NCBI GenBank assembly: GCA_001600875.1
Contig: BCLD01000025.1
Span: 149,988 to 213,987, forward strand
Length of the DNA: 64,000 nt
From: Solicoccozyma terricola
Taxonomy: Eukaryota; Basidiomycota; Tremellomycetes; Filobasidiales; Piskurozymaceae
Direction of reading: 5' to 3'
The first letter of the stretch is position 1. Each line of letters begins with the position of its first letter. Under the pieces are notes generated by a model. It was not told the DNA's origin, made no database searches, and saw nothing but the letters and a program-made list of their open reading frames with translations. This document shows, piece after piece, positions 48,401-58,975 of the stretch. The position numbers were made by a program, and so were the translations under genes.

Positions 48401-49664
48401 AGTAGTGGCAATTGTTCGGAACACTTCAATCCAATGCACATGTTTCTCAGGCGTTGCCCAATATGCACATCAAGCTGCACATCAAAAGGGTTGAAAGTAA
48501 ATTTGGTGATGCCAGTTATTCATGTGGCCACAATTGCTCACGTAGACGAAGGTGGGGGTTCCTTGCACAGGAAAGCCCACGTTTTCTCTTTTCCCAGGTT
48601 GGTTGCTCGCAACAGCTGGCAGGCGCCTTGACAAAAAAATACAGTTACGGATACGCATCTCCACTCGGACCTAACGACGAAGATGACAAACAGGCAGGTA
48701 GGCGGAGTTTAAGACCACGGAGGATCCAATGAGGAGTAGAAGGAATCCGAAGCAGTCCACTCCCGTAACCTCAAGCCAACCGCTGGCGGGAAGTGACTGT
48801 GACACCAGAGTTACATGCGGCATGTCGTGGCTATTCTACTTTTCTCTCGCCATGAGGATCCGAACTGCCAATGCCAAAATAAGCATCGTAGCAACCATAC
48901 CGGACGTATTCAGCTCCAATTTCCCCATCAACTTCGAAATGCTTTCAATGCCCACCCGAAGACACTACAGCGCCCACCAGACGGGTTTTGGTTCTTGAAC
49001 GCCTACTGTTTGTTACCGATGGTCAACTGTCCAACGCCAGTTTGATTAATCGATGATTGCCATTGGGGGATGATCGGTCGTTAGTAATGAGACGGGTTGT
49101 GACACACCTACTGCCGACGGGTGCCTAGAAACAGTGACAATCGATGACCAATATCTGGCCAGATATTGTTCCGAGAATGTGACAAAAGGCGTGGAAAGAA
49201 AGCCTCGACAGGTCCTGGTGGGGCATGAGGGGAAGCGGGAACGCTGGCCTGGTCGTGGAATCGAGCGGTATGCCCATGGCTGCACCCGCTGGTCTTCGAC
49301 GCCACGAGTTGGGGAGAAGTCAAAAATTCAGTCACCAGATAGTCCGCCAGGCTCGAAATAGATTAGATAAGAAAGCGGTCGGCTGACGAGTGATGTTCCT
49401 GGCTGTAACGATTGTCCTCGTAGAAGCCTGCTGGATACTATTTGTAGCTATGCCCGGCTCCCGCAGCCCGCGTTGGCGCTTCCTACAGCAATCCTGTAGC
49501 GTCACGAAATGATCGAGCGTCCAACGACAAAGTGGCGTGTAACGAGTTAAACGACCCTCCTCGTACGCCTCATATTTACAACCGCCATTCGGATCCTGTC
49601 AGTGCTGGTGGAGGGGGCAATCTCGCAGCGATACTTAAATCAGCTGCCATAGGCCGTCGAATCC
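48401..49664. promoter_or_regulatory. 1.26 kb divergent interval with perfect palindrome
   Basis: Between the ABCG gene and the membrane protein gene, transcribed away from each other. No gene found. Contains an 18-bp perfect palindrome at 49150-49167. Confidence 0.45.
49150..49167. repeat. 18-bp perfect palindrome
   Basis: AATATCTGGCCAGATATT is its own reverse complement. Position is about 500 bp upstream of the membrane-protein start and 750 bp from the ABCG start; a dimeric operator is possible. Confidence 0.8.
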
Positions 49665-51732
49665 ATGGGAACCCTCTCAGTGCATGACGCCAAGATGACA
49701 GACCAGATAAACGTACTCGAGGAGATCAAGGATACGTGGCCCACCAGCCACGAGGAGTGGGTTGCAACATCCCTCGAGGAGGAGAAGAAGCTGATCAATG
49801 GAGCAAAGGATGAGGCTGAACTGCTTGGCGGGAAGGCTGGTGACTACGCTGCTTCGAAGGCAAGTGGAACAGAATAACAACCCCCGCCGACCTTGGAGCT
49901 GACTTCCCCATGCCCCCATAGGCAGCCGGGTGGCTTGACCAATATATTACAAAGGTCCACGACCTCATGCTGAGGCACCGTGTTTGGTCGGTATGCGGCC
50001 TCTTCATCATGGCGACAGTCTCGGCGATCTGTCACCACCTCTTCCTCAATTCATACAAGGGGAAGAGGGCCGACGAGCAGCTTACACGCCACGCCACGTT
50101 CGACGTCCAGACATGGGTGTCGGCCTGGTCGATCTTCTTGGAGAAGTGCACATCCTTCTTTCTCTGCTCGGCAATCGGAATGGCATTCGTGGCTCTGCTC
50201 TGGCGCCGTCTGAGGAACACCCCGTTCGAGCCTGCCGAGATCGACGCTGCCTTCTCCGTGCCCAAGAACATTACCGCTATTGTCGTCCTTCGTAAAGCGC
50301 CCAAGCTTTGGGTGGTCACCCTCGTGGGAGTCGTGGTATGGCTGGTACCGATCGCCTCGTTGACCACACCGGGGTCGATGACCACGATGCTCAAGCCCTG
50401 GGATTCTCCTTCCCCTTACAACGTCTATGTGGTCGATTACGAGCGTGTACCAGCATACCAGGTTGGAACCCCCTTCAACGACAGCTGGATGCTCATGGAC
50501 TGGGATGAAAACCTTCAGACGCTGCCAACCCCTCGGTTCATCAGTGAGATGCCTCAGCTCGATAACATCGCTCGTCAGGTACTCGCTCAACAGGCGTTCA
50601 CCCCGTGGATAAGCCCCTGTCCAGGCAATTGTTCCTTTGCGATGGATCTCCAGGTTCCTGCCCTCCAGTGCAACAGGTCCGACACCGGGTGGATGGACTC
50701 GTTCAGCAGTTGCACCAATCCTACCTGCTTTCTATTCTCCTCGTTGTACAACTCGACCGCTGCATTACAGGAGTCGCTCTGGGAGAACGGCACATACCTC
50801 GAACGAGACCTATGGCACCTGATGTGGCCCAACGGTTCCGCAACATGTGTGCTCGTCAACACCACCTACCCTCTTTATGTCACCTTCCTCGAGAAATCGA
50901 ATCGGCCCACCATCGAGCGAAGGGGTGAGCCCACGCCTCGCAACCTCCTCGCAGACGTGATGTCTTCGTACAACCCCGACACTAATCATCAACTCGATCC
51001 CGTGTTCTGGTCCAACTATCACCAGGTCGCCTTGGCAATGAGCGTCGCCGCCGCCGTTGGCACCACATATGCCGACTATTATGGCAGCAACGACTCTTCC
51101 CAGTGGGGCCAAGGCGGCGTCATGTATCAGAAACAAGGCATCCACCTGGTCTCCAACCAATCCTTCGCCCTGGCCGCCACGTTCTCGCACGTCAGCAACA
51201 ATCGCAATGTCCCACCGGAAGCTCTACTCATCATGGACGACGTGGTCTTAGGGCTCAATGATTTGATGCTGAACACCAGCATGAGCTTGATCGGCACGCC
51301 GGAATTCCGGACTACATTGGTGACAAACTGCACGGTGACAACCTTTGTCCAAGCATTTTCATATAAAGCCTGGGTACTTTGGAGGGCATACCTTCCCGCC
51401 CTGATCGTCGGCTTGGGTATAGTAGTTGCTGGTGCGATCGTCATTCAAAAGGGTGAGGCGACCGGGACGAACTTTTCGGACTTTGCCACGGCGTTGAAGG
51501 TGAGCTGCTCGTCGGNGGCATTTATGGGGGGCTCCTTGCTGATATCTTCGATCAGGGTCTCGATATCGACAAATCCCTGGAGGGCAAGCCAAATGCCAAG
51601 CTTGTNCTGCAAAAGGCCACGCACACGGGTGAGTGTTGCCCTGCTCGCAAGGGTCGACTCCTGTATAGCCTCACTCACAACATCACATGTTTAGGTACGA
51701 CCTGGGCATTCGACGTGCTGGAAACCCTGTGA
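49665..51732 (+). CDS. Fungal multi-glycosylated integral membrane protein, function unknown
   Basis: Exon 1 (49665-49859) encodes an acidic cytosolic leader (MGTLSVHDAKMTDQINVLEE). It is joined through a GC-AG intron (49860-49921) to AAGWLDQYITKVHDLMLRHR. Membrane helices follow near 49980-50030 (VWSVCGLFIMATVSAICH), 50130-50200 and 50300-50370 (VVTLVGVVVWLVPIASL). A large presumably extracellular region (residues about 190-520) carries many N-x-S/T sites (GNCS, YNST, NGT, NGS, NTT, NDS, NQS, NTS, NCT) and paired cysteines. A last helix is LPALIVGLGIVVAGAIVI (near 51400). The tail of three exons ends TTWAFDVLETL, TGA at 51730-51732. N bases at 51516 (intron) and 51606 (one codon). The layout matches uncharacterised fungal membrane proteins with an ectodomain between helices; no activity known to me. 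Confidence 0.75.
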
Positions 51733-51921
51733 TGAGTTGTTTGACAAAATTTGGCGGAGCGGCCGAATGCTTCGCAGACCCACACTTCCCGGAACGGTGT
51801 TGAGACGTTGTTTGGTTACAAGCTGTATATTTTGGTTCCAATGCTTAGGGTGTGGGAAAGAGAGCGTCGAATTGTAAGTATACGACACCAGAGAGACATG
51901 GTGTTATGTCAAATTCCCAGG

Positions 51922-52623
51922 CTAGGAGCTCTCGTAAGATACGTAGGTTCCAGAGAAGGGGTTGAGGTTGTTGTATTTTACACTCCATACNATACCGCGA
52001 GGACGATAACGTGTGTTCATCTCGGCAACAATAACCCCNAGCCTTTTTTGATAGCGTGTGTCGATGTCGTTTTCTTGAAGCTCGTTTAGGTACATGCAGA
52101 TGACCATCAAGCCGCATGTCAAGCCACACACCATCATCTCGACGGTTCTAGCATGCTGCCAAGCCTTGTGAAGTTCTTGAAGCTTTCTCATGTCAGCTGT
52201 GAAGGTGTCTTGGGTCACGCCGCAATGTTCAAACACGAGTGGCAGAGTCCGCGGGATGCAGGCACTGTCAAATCGGAAGGTCTGCTTCTGGTGATCCCTA
52301 CCATCATCGCCGTGCACGTTCACCACAATTGTAGATTGGCTTGTTTCCCCAATGCTAGGAGGATCACCCTCAATGTCCAGCGCGTCATCATTGCCAAAGT
52401 ACGTACACCTCGGCAGCCACTCGAGTGGGTCACGGTTCTGCTCGGTCTGCTCGCTCACAGGGCTGCTTTGCCCAGGCTGGTTCGTGTTGTCAGCAGCCCT
52501 CGGCTGGCCCAGGCCATCCCAGACTGTTGCCTGTGCAGCATAGACGCGAAGGTGCGGCTCGTAATTGCCACTGCGGGGCTCGGTGTTGACTCCTCCATGT
52601 GGTTCGGAGTGGGGCACAGACAT
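51922..52623 (-). CDS. Hypothetical protein with one possible membrane helix
   Basis: Uninterrupted frame with no recognised domain. The start at 52623 (MSVPHSEPHGG) is preferred; the frame is open to ATG 52773. The N-terminal half is polar and low complexity (QPGQSSPVSEQTEQN). The middle has a folded-looking segment TFRFDSACIPRTLPLVFEHC and ADMRKLQELHKAWQHA; a hydrophobic stretch MMVCGLTCGLMVICMYL (about residues 178-194) may be a membrane helix. Two N bases (51991 and 52039) leave two codons undefined. Tail-to-tail with the preceding membrane-protein gene (190 bp). Reality as a gene is moderately likely. Confidence 0.5.
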   Translation of the reverse strand: MSVPHSEPHGGVNTEPRSGNYEPHLRVYAAQATVWDGLGQPRAADNTNQPGQSSPVSEQTEQNRDPLEWLPRCTYFGNDDALDIEGDPPSIGETSQSTIVVNVHGDDGRDHQKQTFRFDSACIPRTLPLVFEHCGVTQDTFTADMRKLQELHKAWQHARTVEMMVCGLTCGLMVICMYLNELQENDIDTRYQKRXGVIVAEMNTRYRPRGXVWSVKYNNLNPFSGTYVSYESS

Positions 52624-54245
52624 GGGTGGTGGTCGGACGTAAAACGTCAGGGAGGTGGTGTTACGAATAAAGTGGTGGCAAGACTGGGAATGATATTCGG
52701 TGAAGTCTTCTACATCTCCACCTCGATATAACCTAGGTATTATGTAGTCCCGGACGAGTTGTACTCTGGCCAAACCTGCATCCTGCTTTTATTACTGATA
52801 TAGATTTATATATGCATCCCTAGACTGATCCAGACTTGCTGACTGTGTGACCGACACGTGTGAATAAAATCCCTGTCTTTCCAGGTGTCTCACCGGTGAA
52901 CATGCAGGGTCAAAGCCAGAGAGGATGCGTGGTCACTGTCTACGAAGTCTACCAAAGCGCCATCAAGGGACCATCGTGAGAACTGCAGCGAGTGGACACC
53001 AGTACCGGTGCAAGACCCTAAGCGACAGCATCAGCGTTAGGGTTGGGCAGGGTCCAAATGTACAAGTAGGACTAGGAAGCAGATTACAAGGCATTGTTTT
53101 GGCGTTCATTTATCCTGTCAGCAATGTCACTGGCTCCTCATATGAGGCTCAGATCCACCACAGGATTGCGAGGCCTCTGGAATCCTCTCCAGAGAATCCG
53201 TCCAGTCGTTTGCACCAAGAGCAGCATGTGAGCGCGTCTGAAAGGGCTAATTTTATCCGCGCGGATGGGATCGACAGCTCCTGGATATTTTCTGGGAGAG
53301 GCTGCGGCTGCGGAGGCGTTCTAGACCTGGATACGGTCATTTCAGTTTGCCTCCAGTGTCAGCGATTCGGATCCGTGACATCCCCCCCCCCCCCCCCGGG
53401 GGGGACCCGCCGCCACGAAGAGCAGGGATTCGCACTTCACGACCCTCCAGCCATGTAGTTTCTCACAACGATGTTTGGGTCCAACTTGAGTGCTTTTCCT
53501 GAAATTGAATTAAAAAATTCGCAAGCTCTCGTCGAATGGCACTTTCGCCCGTTATCTTTTTCTTTTTTTGCCGAGCACTTGTCAAGCGCCTAATATCGGA
53601 AAACGTGCAGGTTCAGGTGACCTTGGTATCCATCCGATGCTTCTATGATCATCGCTGAAAGCCGGTCTAACTAGATGCTGGTGGCGAAGGCATGAGCTTG
53701 AGGCGCGGTGATGAGGTTGAGGCACGGAGAATCCTCGGAGCATGACGCCGTGAGGACGAGCAGGACCAGACAAGCTACATATCGCATTGGGGATTGTGTC
53801 CCTCAAGTAGCCTGCTCGCAGTGTGTGCCAGAGACCAAACAAGGTCCTCCACCTGTATCCAAGGTCTGAAGCTGACAATAACCAGCTTGGTAGCCACGCG
53901 GAACAGACTAAATCTAAGACCGCCATCGCCAAACGGCCGTGAATGGCGCGAATCATCAACGGCTAACAACGCCGGGCTGTCCATTGTCACAAGATGCTCC
54001 TCCCCATTGGAGACTCTACCGCCGGTACAATCTGGATAGATTTTGGTGATGATCCGAAGACAAGGATGATCAAAGCATCCCTCGCCATTGGAACTACATC
54101 GACAACCACATTTGGGATGTCAGGGGTGGCGAGGTGCGAAACGGCACTCGATTACAGGAAGAATGCTCCACCGGGCAAGAAGCCAGGTCGGAATTTCAGG
54201 TGCAAAATGCGTGGCGGGTGGGTGCCCCTCCGGATACGTCAGGCG
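52624..54245. other. 1.6 kb intergenic
   Basis: Long open frames occur on both strands (for example plus 52925-53458) but none has a recognisable domain or plausible gene structure. Contains an adjoining C-run and G-run (53382-53404). Confidence 0.4.
53382..53404. repeat. C16-G7 homopolymer junction
   Basis: Sixteen C followed directly by seven G, a potential hairpin of seven G:C pairs. May be partly an assembly artefact, since this is where two oppositely oriented reads could be misjoined. Confidence 0.75.
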
Positions 54246-55031
54246 TTAGATCAGCATGCCGCCGCTGACTTCGAGATAGGCTCCAGTGACCCAGCGTGCA
54301 TCCTCAGATGCCAAGAAGGTGGCCGCCCCTACAATGTCTTCTGGCTGACCCAAGCGACCCAACGCCGTGAGTGTCGAGAAATACTGGGCGACATCCGGTG
54401 TCAGCTGCGCTTCGGTCATGTCAGTCAACGTCATGCCCGGCGCCAAGGTGTTGACCGTGATCTTACGCGGGCCCAGTTGCTTGGCCAGAGCGATGCTTAG
54501 ATTATCGATCGCACCTTTCGTCAACGCATATGTACTCGATTCCGGGTACGCCACGCGCGACGCCGTGGATGAAACGTTGATGATGGNGCCGCCGTCCCGC
54601 ATGCGTGACAGGCCATATTTCATCATNAAAAATGGAGCCTTGATGTTGACCGCCAAGGTGCGGTCGAACTGCTCCTCGGTGATGGCTTCCATGTTCAAGA
54701 TGGTGTTAATGCCCGCGTTGTTGACGAGGATGTCGAACTTGGTACTGTCGGTGTGCTTGGTCAATTCGCTTTCGAGCTCCTGGTAGAGTTTCAAGATTTC
54801 GCTGGGAAGATCTGCCTTGATCGCAAAAGCCCGGCCACCAGCCATTTTGATAGCCTGGACAGTTTCAGCCGCGGCGGCGTCGTTTTGTCCGTAATGGACT
54901 GCCACCAGAGCACCTTCGCTGGCAAAGCGCTTGGCGATCGCACGCCCAATGCCGCGGCTGGACCCGGTGACCAGGGCGACCTTCCCTCGGAGACGCTCCG
55001 ATGGGGGCACTATGGCTGGTCTCTCGCTCAT
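54246..55031 (-). CDS. Short-chain dehydrogenase/reductase, bacterial-like, intronless
   Basis: NAD(P)-dependent oxidoreductase of the classical SDR family, closest in pattern to 3-oxoacyl-ACP reductase/glucose dehydrogenase-type enzymes. Start 55031 (MSERPAIVPPSERL), before GKVALVTGSSRGIGRAIAKR, the nucleotide-binding TGxxxGIG. Then DILVNNAGIN (NNAG motif, near 54740), IINVSSTASRVAYPESSTYA with the catalytic Ser (54590-54530), YALTKGA (YxxxK, near 54520), VNTLAPGMTLTDMTEAQ and GRLGQPEDIVGAATFLASED; the C-terminus GAYLEVSGGMLI is the usual family end. All catalytic residues are present. N bases at 54587 and 54627 leave two codons uncertain. No introns in about 260 codons, unlike most neighbours, which hints at transfer from bacteria. 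Substrate unknown. Confidence 0.9.
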   Translation of the reverse strand: MSERPAIVPPSERLRGKVALVTGSSRGIGRAIAKRFASEGALVAVHYGQNDAAAAETVQAIKMAGGRAFAIKADLPSEILKLYQELESELTKHTDSTKFDILVNNAGINTILNMEAITEEQFDRTLAVNIKAPFXMMKYGLSRMRDGGXIINVSSTASRVAYPESSTYALTKGAIDNLSIALAKQLGPRKITVNTLAPGMTLTDMTEAQLTPDVAQYFSTLTALGRLGQPEDIVGAATFLASEDARWVTGAYLEVSGGMLI

Positions 55032-55829
55032 ACTGCAAACTTCTCCTACCGATACTTGCCCAAAATGATCAGAGTCCGCCTGCACTCCTGAGGGAGGAAG
55101 GCAACGGTAGTGGGACTGGGACTTCCGGTTGGGTACCCACGAATAAAGGGCTTATTTTCCTGATAAGATTTTAGGGGTCTTTGGGACAGCAGAGAAAATG
55201 TGTTTCGTTTTGAACCATCAACTCAACGATGCGAGATGGGTTTACGAGTTGTCCTCCAGCACGTTGATTGGGAAGCTAACTGTCTGTTTCCACAATACGA
55301 CCACCACGTGCACGTCTTTGGCGTCCCTGCGAGCGCAATTCCAGAACTTCGTCTCTCCCGTCAAGTCGAGTCATGTGGGCGCTTGATCGACAGTCATTCG
55401 TTTCCATTGCTTTTGCAGTTCTTTCAGGTACATATATGTTAGCTGCCGCTATTTTAACCTGCCAAAATATTCCATAGGAATTTCCCACAGCCCGACATGG
55501 CATACAACTACCCGAGTGCGCAAAGCTTGCCGCAAGCTGCATCTCCACCGATGTGTTATAGCCAGGCTCGTTGCTGGGCGGGAAAGATGAACCAGCGGGT
55601 ATACGAATTCAAATCGCAGTGCAACATGAGTCGAGTTCTCAAATTGCTCGGGTTTGCTCTTGTCCTATCCATTATACTATCCCAGAGAGGGTTGTCTCTT
55701 GCATTGTTACAGTACAATTTGTTCAGTCTATCCAATACCGAAACGTAACTTTTGCCCTCGTAATAGGACTCATACTGGTGATCAGCGATCTTCCCGCTCA
55801 GGTACTCCTCGAACAGGTAGGTGCATTGC
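55032..55829. other. 0.8 kb intergenic
   Basis: No convincing gene. The interval follows the 3' end of the permease pseudogene on the minus strand and holds the SDR promoter. Confidence 0.4.
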
Positions 55830-56640
55830 TTAATTGTCGAGAACATGAACGGTTTCAACGTGCTCGTGGCCTCCGATTTTCTTGTCGTCGCCATAGGGTC
55901 GAGTTTCCCAGAACCTTCGTTTCAGCCCCTGTATCCGCACATCACAATTTTCAGTCAGCTGCCACACTCAATAGCGATCCCATGGAAACGGGAATGACGT
56001 ACCATCAATGACAGTCTTCTCGATTCTAGCGAACAAAATGTTAAGTTCTTCCAAATGTCAAGCCGCCGGTCTCGGGAAGTCGGAAGAAGGTCCAGATGGT
56101 GCCCCAGGCGCCATTGTACCGAAGGTGAACATGAAGCTCTCAACAAGATTGAGATTAAATGCGGCGTTGGTGTTGAATCCTGCGCACTCGAAACTGGAAA
56201 CATCGCAGACTGTTCATCGAGGCACAAATCAGGGACAGGCTAGCGAAGCGATATGGCTCACAATCTCGGTCCTGCGAAGGTTAGTCCCGGTGAAACACTC
56301 CTTGTACGACCCTTGAGAGCTTTCAACCTGTCCACAAGATCGGTGTGCTCCATATCGGCAATGTACCCGTCAAGGTTCTTGCCATCGTAGTACCCTTTCT
56401 TTACCGGACGAATCAACGTCGCCTTGGCGTCGTCGAAACGCCACTTGCGAACCAGCCACCACCCGCCTAGCGAGGAGGGGAAAAGGGGGGGGGGGCATCA
56501 GCGCACTGCTAGCGATTGCTGAAGAATGGTACCCGGGGGAGGTCCGGCAGTCATTCCGGGGCATGGGGAATTCGGCGGCTGGGCCACTTGAATGGCGTTC
56601 GGCACGGGCAGTTTCCCGAACCTAGTAATGCGCAACTCAA
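55830..56640 (-). pseudogene. MFS alpha-glucoside/maltose-permease-type transporter, truncated and frameshifted
   Basis: The C-terminal half of an MFS sugar permease of the fungal maltose/alpha-glucoside type. Readable pieces in order on the minus strand: GWWLVRKWRFDDAKATLIRP (56480-56410; the permease version of ESPWWLVRKG), DGKNLDGYIADMEHTDLVD, KECFTGTNLRRTEI (near 56300), CAGFNTNAAFNLNL (near 56180), TIWTFFRLPETGGLTF (near 56080), LNILFARIEKTVID and, after an intron, GLKRRFWETRPYGDD, stop TAA at 55830-55832. The frame breaks at least twice: once between DLVD and KECF (near 56325) and once after GGLTF (near 56053, one extra base). The N-terminal half is absent, with only an AIQ/WP-like scrap near 56600. 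An intron with a 12-base C-run sits before GWWLV. Confidence 0.75.
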
Positions 56641-57038
56641 ATGCATCGTGGCAACCAGACGAATCGCCAATAGAGGAGATACTTTACTTGGTCCGTTTTG
56701 AAAACCCGTGTTGCACGCTGCGAAGATCTTGTCTCATCTATTAAATATTATTAAATCTTGTATACAGGAGCTTTACTTTTCGTAGATATCACTTCTCCCG
56801 ATGAGGATATCATTAAAATCAGGTGAATTTTTCCTTGGTTTTGGTTATGAATTGCTTGACTTTACGCAGACATGGGAACTAACCCCAACTGTTTACATTC
56901 CGTTCATCTCATTCGTTCGAGTCTGAAGAATTGAGCATTTCCAGGTGGGCCTCATCACCGGTTGTCTAGACGTTTGGCAACCTAAATGAGAGGCGTTGGG
57001 ACCGGGGCTTAGTCTTCACGCTCGGCTTGGCTTACACA
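56641..57038. other. AT-rich intergenic
   Basis: AT-rich stretch (TTAAATATTATTAAAT near 56740) without recognisable genes; marks the broken left end of the permease pseudogene. Confidence 0.4.
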
Positions 57039-57450
57039 GGGTGTAGAAAACACAGAACCCAAATTCGACCTATTCCCCGATGGTTCACCGCCAAAACCCA
57101 AGTCAACACCCACCTCCTCACCTTCTACCAATACTTTGCAATTTACCTCGGGCTCACTTTCCGCATCAATTAATACCATTCCAGCCTCTTATTCCTTGAC
57201 TTTCGACACTTTGGCCCCAAGCTCAAGGTCGAACAAGAAAATGTTCCTATGGGGAACCGAACCGAAAGGGCAAGGAATCATCGATGTTCCATACTCGGCC
57301 AACCTAGGTCAAGCTTCGCAAGGGGGTATACTATCAGATGATAACGATTGTCTTATCGGTGTTTTTATCAAAGCGGCCAGAAACACGACGTTGAGGTTTC
57401 CTGAGCCGAACAATTCTTCCACGGGCGGACCGAATGCTTGCCAGAACTAA
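57039..57450 (+). CDS. Possible exon of an unrecognised protein
   Basis: After a TTACACAG acceptor (57031-57038) an open stretch reads ENTEPKFDLFPDGSPPKPK, a Pro/Ser/Thr-rich linker, then SASINTIPASYSLTFDT and KMFLWGTEPKGQGIIDVPYS, ending with TAA at 57448-57450. Composition suggests a real extracellular-type exon (linker plus beta-rich domain), but no upstream exon or start was found. May belong to a damaged gene. No family recognised. Confidence 0.3.
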
Positions 57451-57559
57451 CGAGGTCATGCGTAGAGAAGGACAGGCTGTACTTGGAACCAACCCGGTCA
57501 TCATCGTGGAGACCCCTAACAGGAAAACCGGCGTCTCCTCTCTGACTTTCGGTAAAAAA

Positions 57560-57810
57560 TGGACCATATGTGAGGTCTGCCAGCTCTCCACGATCGCATC
57601 ATGAACATCAGGTGTGCAAACGCTGTCTGTTAAACAAAAGATAGAGCAACCTCGGTTCCAGCAGTTTGGACTACCTCTATCAACCTTTTCCTCGGTTGCG
57701 AGTTCTTCCATCCAGTTGCCGAGGATACCAGAAACATCGTAAAAGAGCGCGGCCGTCGGAGCGAACTTCACCGGTCCTACCCATCCTCTCATCACGTTGA
57801 GGAGCGTTCG
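57560..57810 (-). pseudogene. GH78-like rhamnosidase remnant
   Basis: The minus-strand translation RGWVGPVKFAPTAALFYDVS continues as GILGNWMEELATEEK. This resembles the catalytic barrel of bacterial-type GH78 enzymes, where LGWTGD is followed by FAPTAAFLYD, a sheet-helix step and W..DL..EQ. The general-acid region is degraded (GP replaces GD). No preceding or following GH78 motifs are in frame, so this is a fragment. It lies upstream, in the same direction, of the MFS permease pseudogene. Unlike the intact GH78 at 12-15 kb, the remnant matches the long bacterial-type subfamily. Identification rests on one motif block. Confidence 0.5.
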
Positions 57811-58050
57811 AACACAGATAGTTGACGAAGCGGCCTCGTTACAGCAGTACATTTTTTGTCAGGCTGAGGTAGGCCAGCAAGGATATACCGGATGATAAGC
57901 TCAAAGCTACCGCTTCAGGGGTTGTCGTTCGCTTTGAGCATCAGCAAATTCGACGTGATTGCTCGTGTCAAGTTCACGCTAAGAGGCGTATGAAGCCATT
58001 GCATACTCCTTGATACACAGTGCTCCTTCTGTATAAGCATCGCCATGTTC

Positions 58051-58975
58051 CTACAAAGTTATACCTTGATTTTGCCTGAGTATTGGTAAACGATTGTGGG
58101 GGAACCAACGAATATCGAGATCCAGAGAAACGCCAATGGCCGCCTGAAGTGCCTGATGGAAAGACGTAAGCGCGACGGAATATACTGCTTCGCAGTGGAT
58201 CTCTTACATTTGACCACATCTCGAACTGTTCGTCACTTTGGGTGTCCAACAAGAACTGTTCTCCCTGTGCTCTCATTCGAAGCACATTACTCCGGCCATC
58301 AATGTCATCGGCAAGTCCCATTTGGGCATACTGTAGTGTGAAGGCTTGGTCGAGAGTCACTTTGATTCTTGCATATGCAAGAGGATGACCCAGTCCTTCT
58401 TGTAGCCCCTTATGCCTTGTGCGACATACTACTCCGGACAGAACCGAATATTGATCTTTCCCGTCTTCTTCTGCTTGGTTTCGATAGCGTGCCGTTACAA
58501 TCCCATGCAGGTGACTGCTGACAGTATTTCGGATGTGGGACCACATCAATTTGCTCTCAAGAGGCTTGGGATAGGATGGAGTAGACGGATCGAGGTTGAC
58601 ACCGTACATGACGGGTCCTGGATTAATGCGCACTTGGCCAGCGTCCCTGGAGTTAGGTTGCTCCATGCTGCTTTCCATAATAGTGCCATTGTTCGCACTT
58701 GATGGCGAATATAGCCGCAGTGAGGTTCCGTGGAGAACTACATACCGTAGTTTCCACTCCTCCATTGACCAATGAGCACCGTACTCGCTAATCTCCACTT
58801 TGATGGGTATCCATCCTTCCGAGTGCACCTGAACGCAGTTGTCAGAGGCAGGATTGTGGGTACAGCCTGGCTACAGCCTTACATGGCACCAGTATCGAGG
58901 TAATTGCTCTGCGACACGCGAACCGTTCGTGTCATGCCCCGCGACCAGATGATAGGGAGGTGCGGGCTCCAACAT
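58051..58975 (-). CDS. PH-domain protein
   Basis: Short protein built around a pleckstrin-homology domain, probably binding phosphoinositides or acting as an adaptor at membranes. Exon 1 starts at ATG 58975 (MLEPAPPYHLVAGHDTNGSR) and joins over an intron (about 58831-58884) to HSEGWIPIKVEISEYGAHWS, WKLRYVVLHGTSLRLYSP (the PH strands, near 58740). After a variable region the C-terminal part of the domain is FTLQYAQMGLADDIDGRSNV, LRMRAQGEQFLLDTQSDEQF and EMW, the invariant tryptophan of the last helix. The final exon gives ALQAAIGVSLDLDIRWFPHN and ends at TAG 58051-58053. About 240 residues, much shorter than other fungal PH adaptors with the same motif, so it may be a truncated copy. Upstream exons are possible. 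Confidence 0.7.

Noticed and set aside
52925..53458. 177-codon open frame on the plus strand
   Set aside because: Low-complexity translation, ends across the C16-G7 run, no domain and no splice context; probably non-coding.
53582..54240. Overlapping frames left of the SDR on both strands
   Set aside because: No conserved motif, no consistent exon structure.
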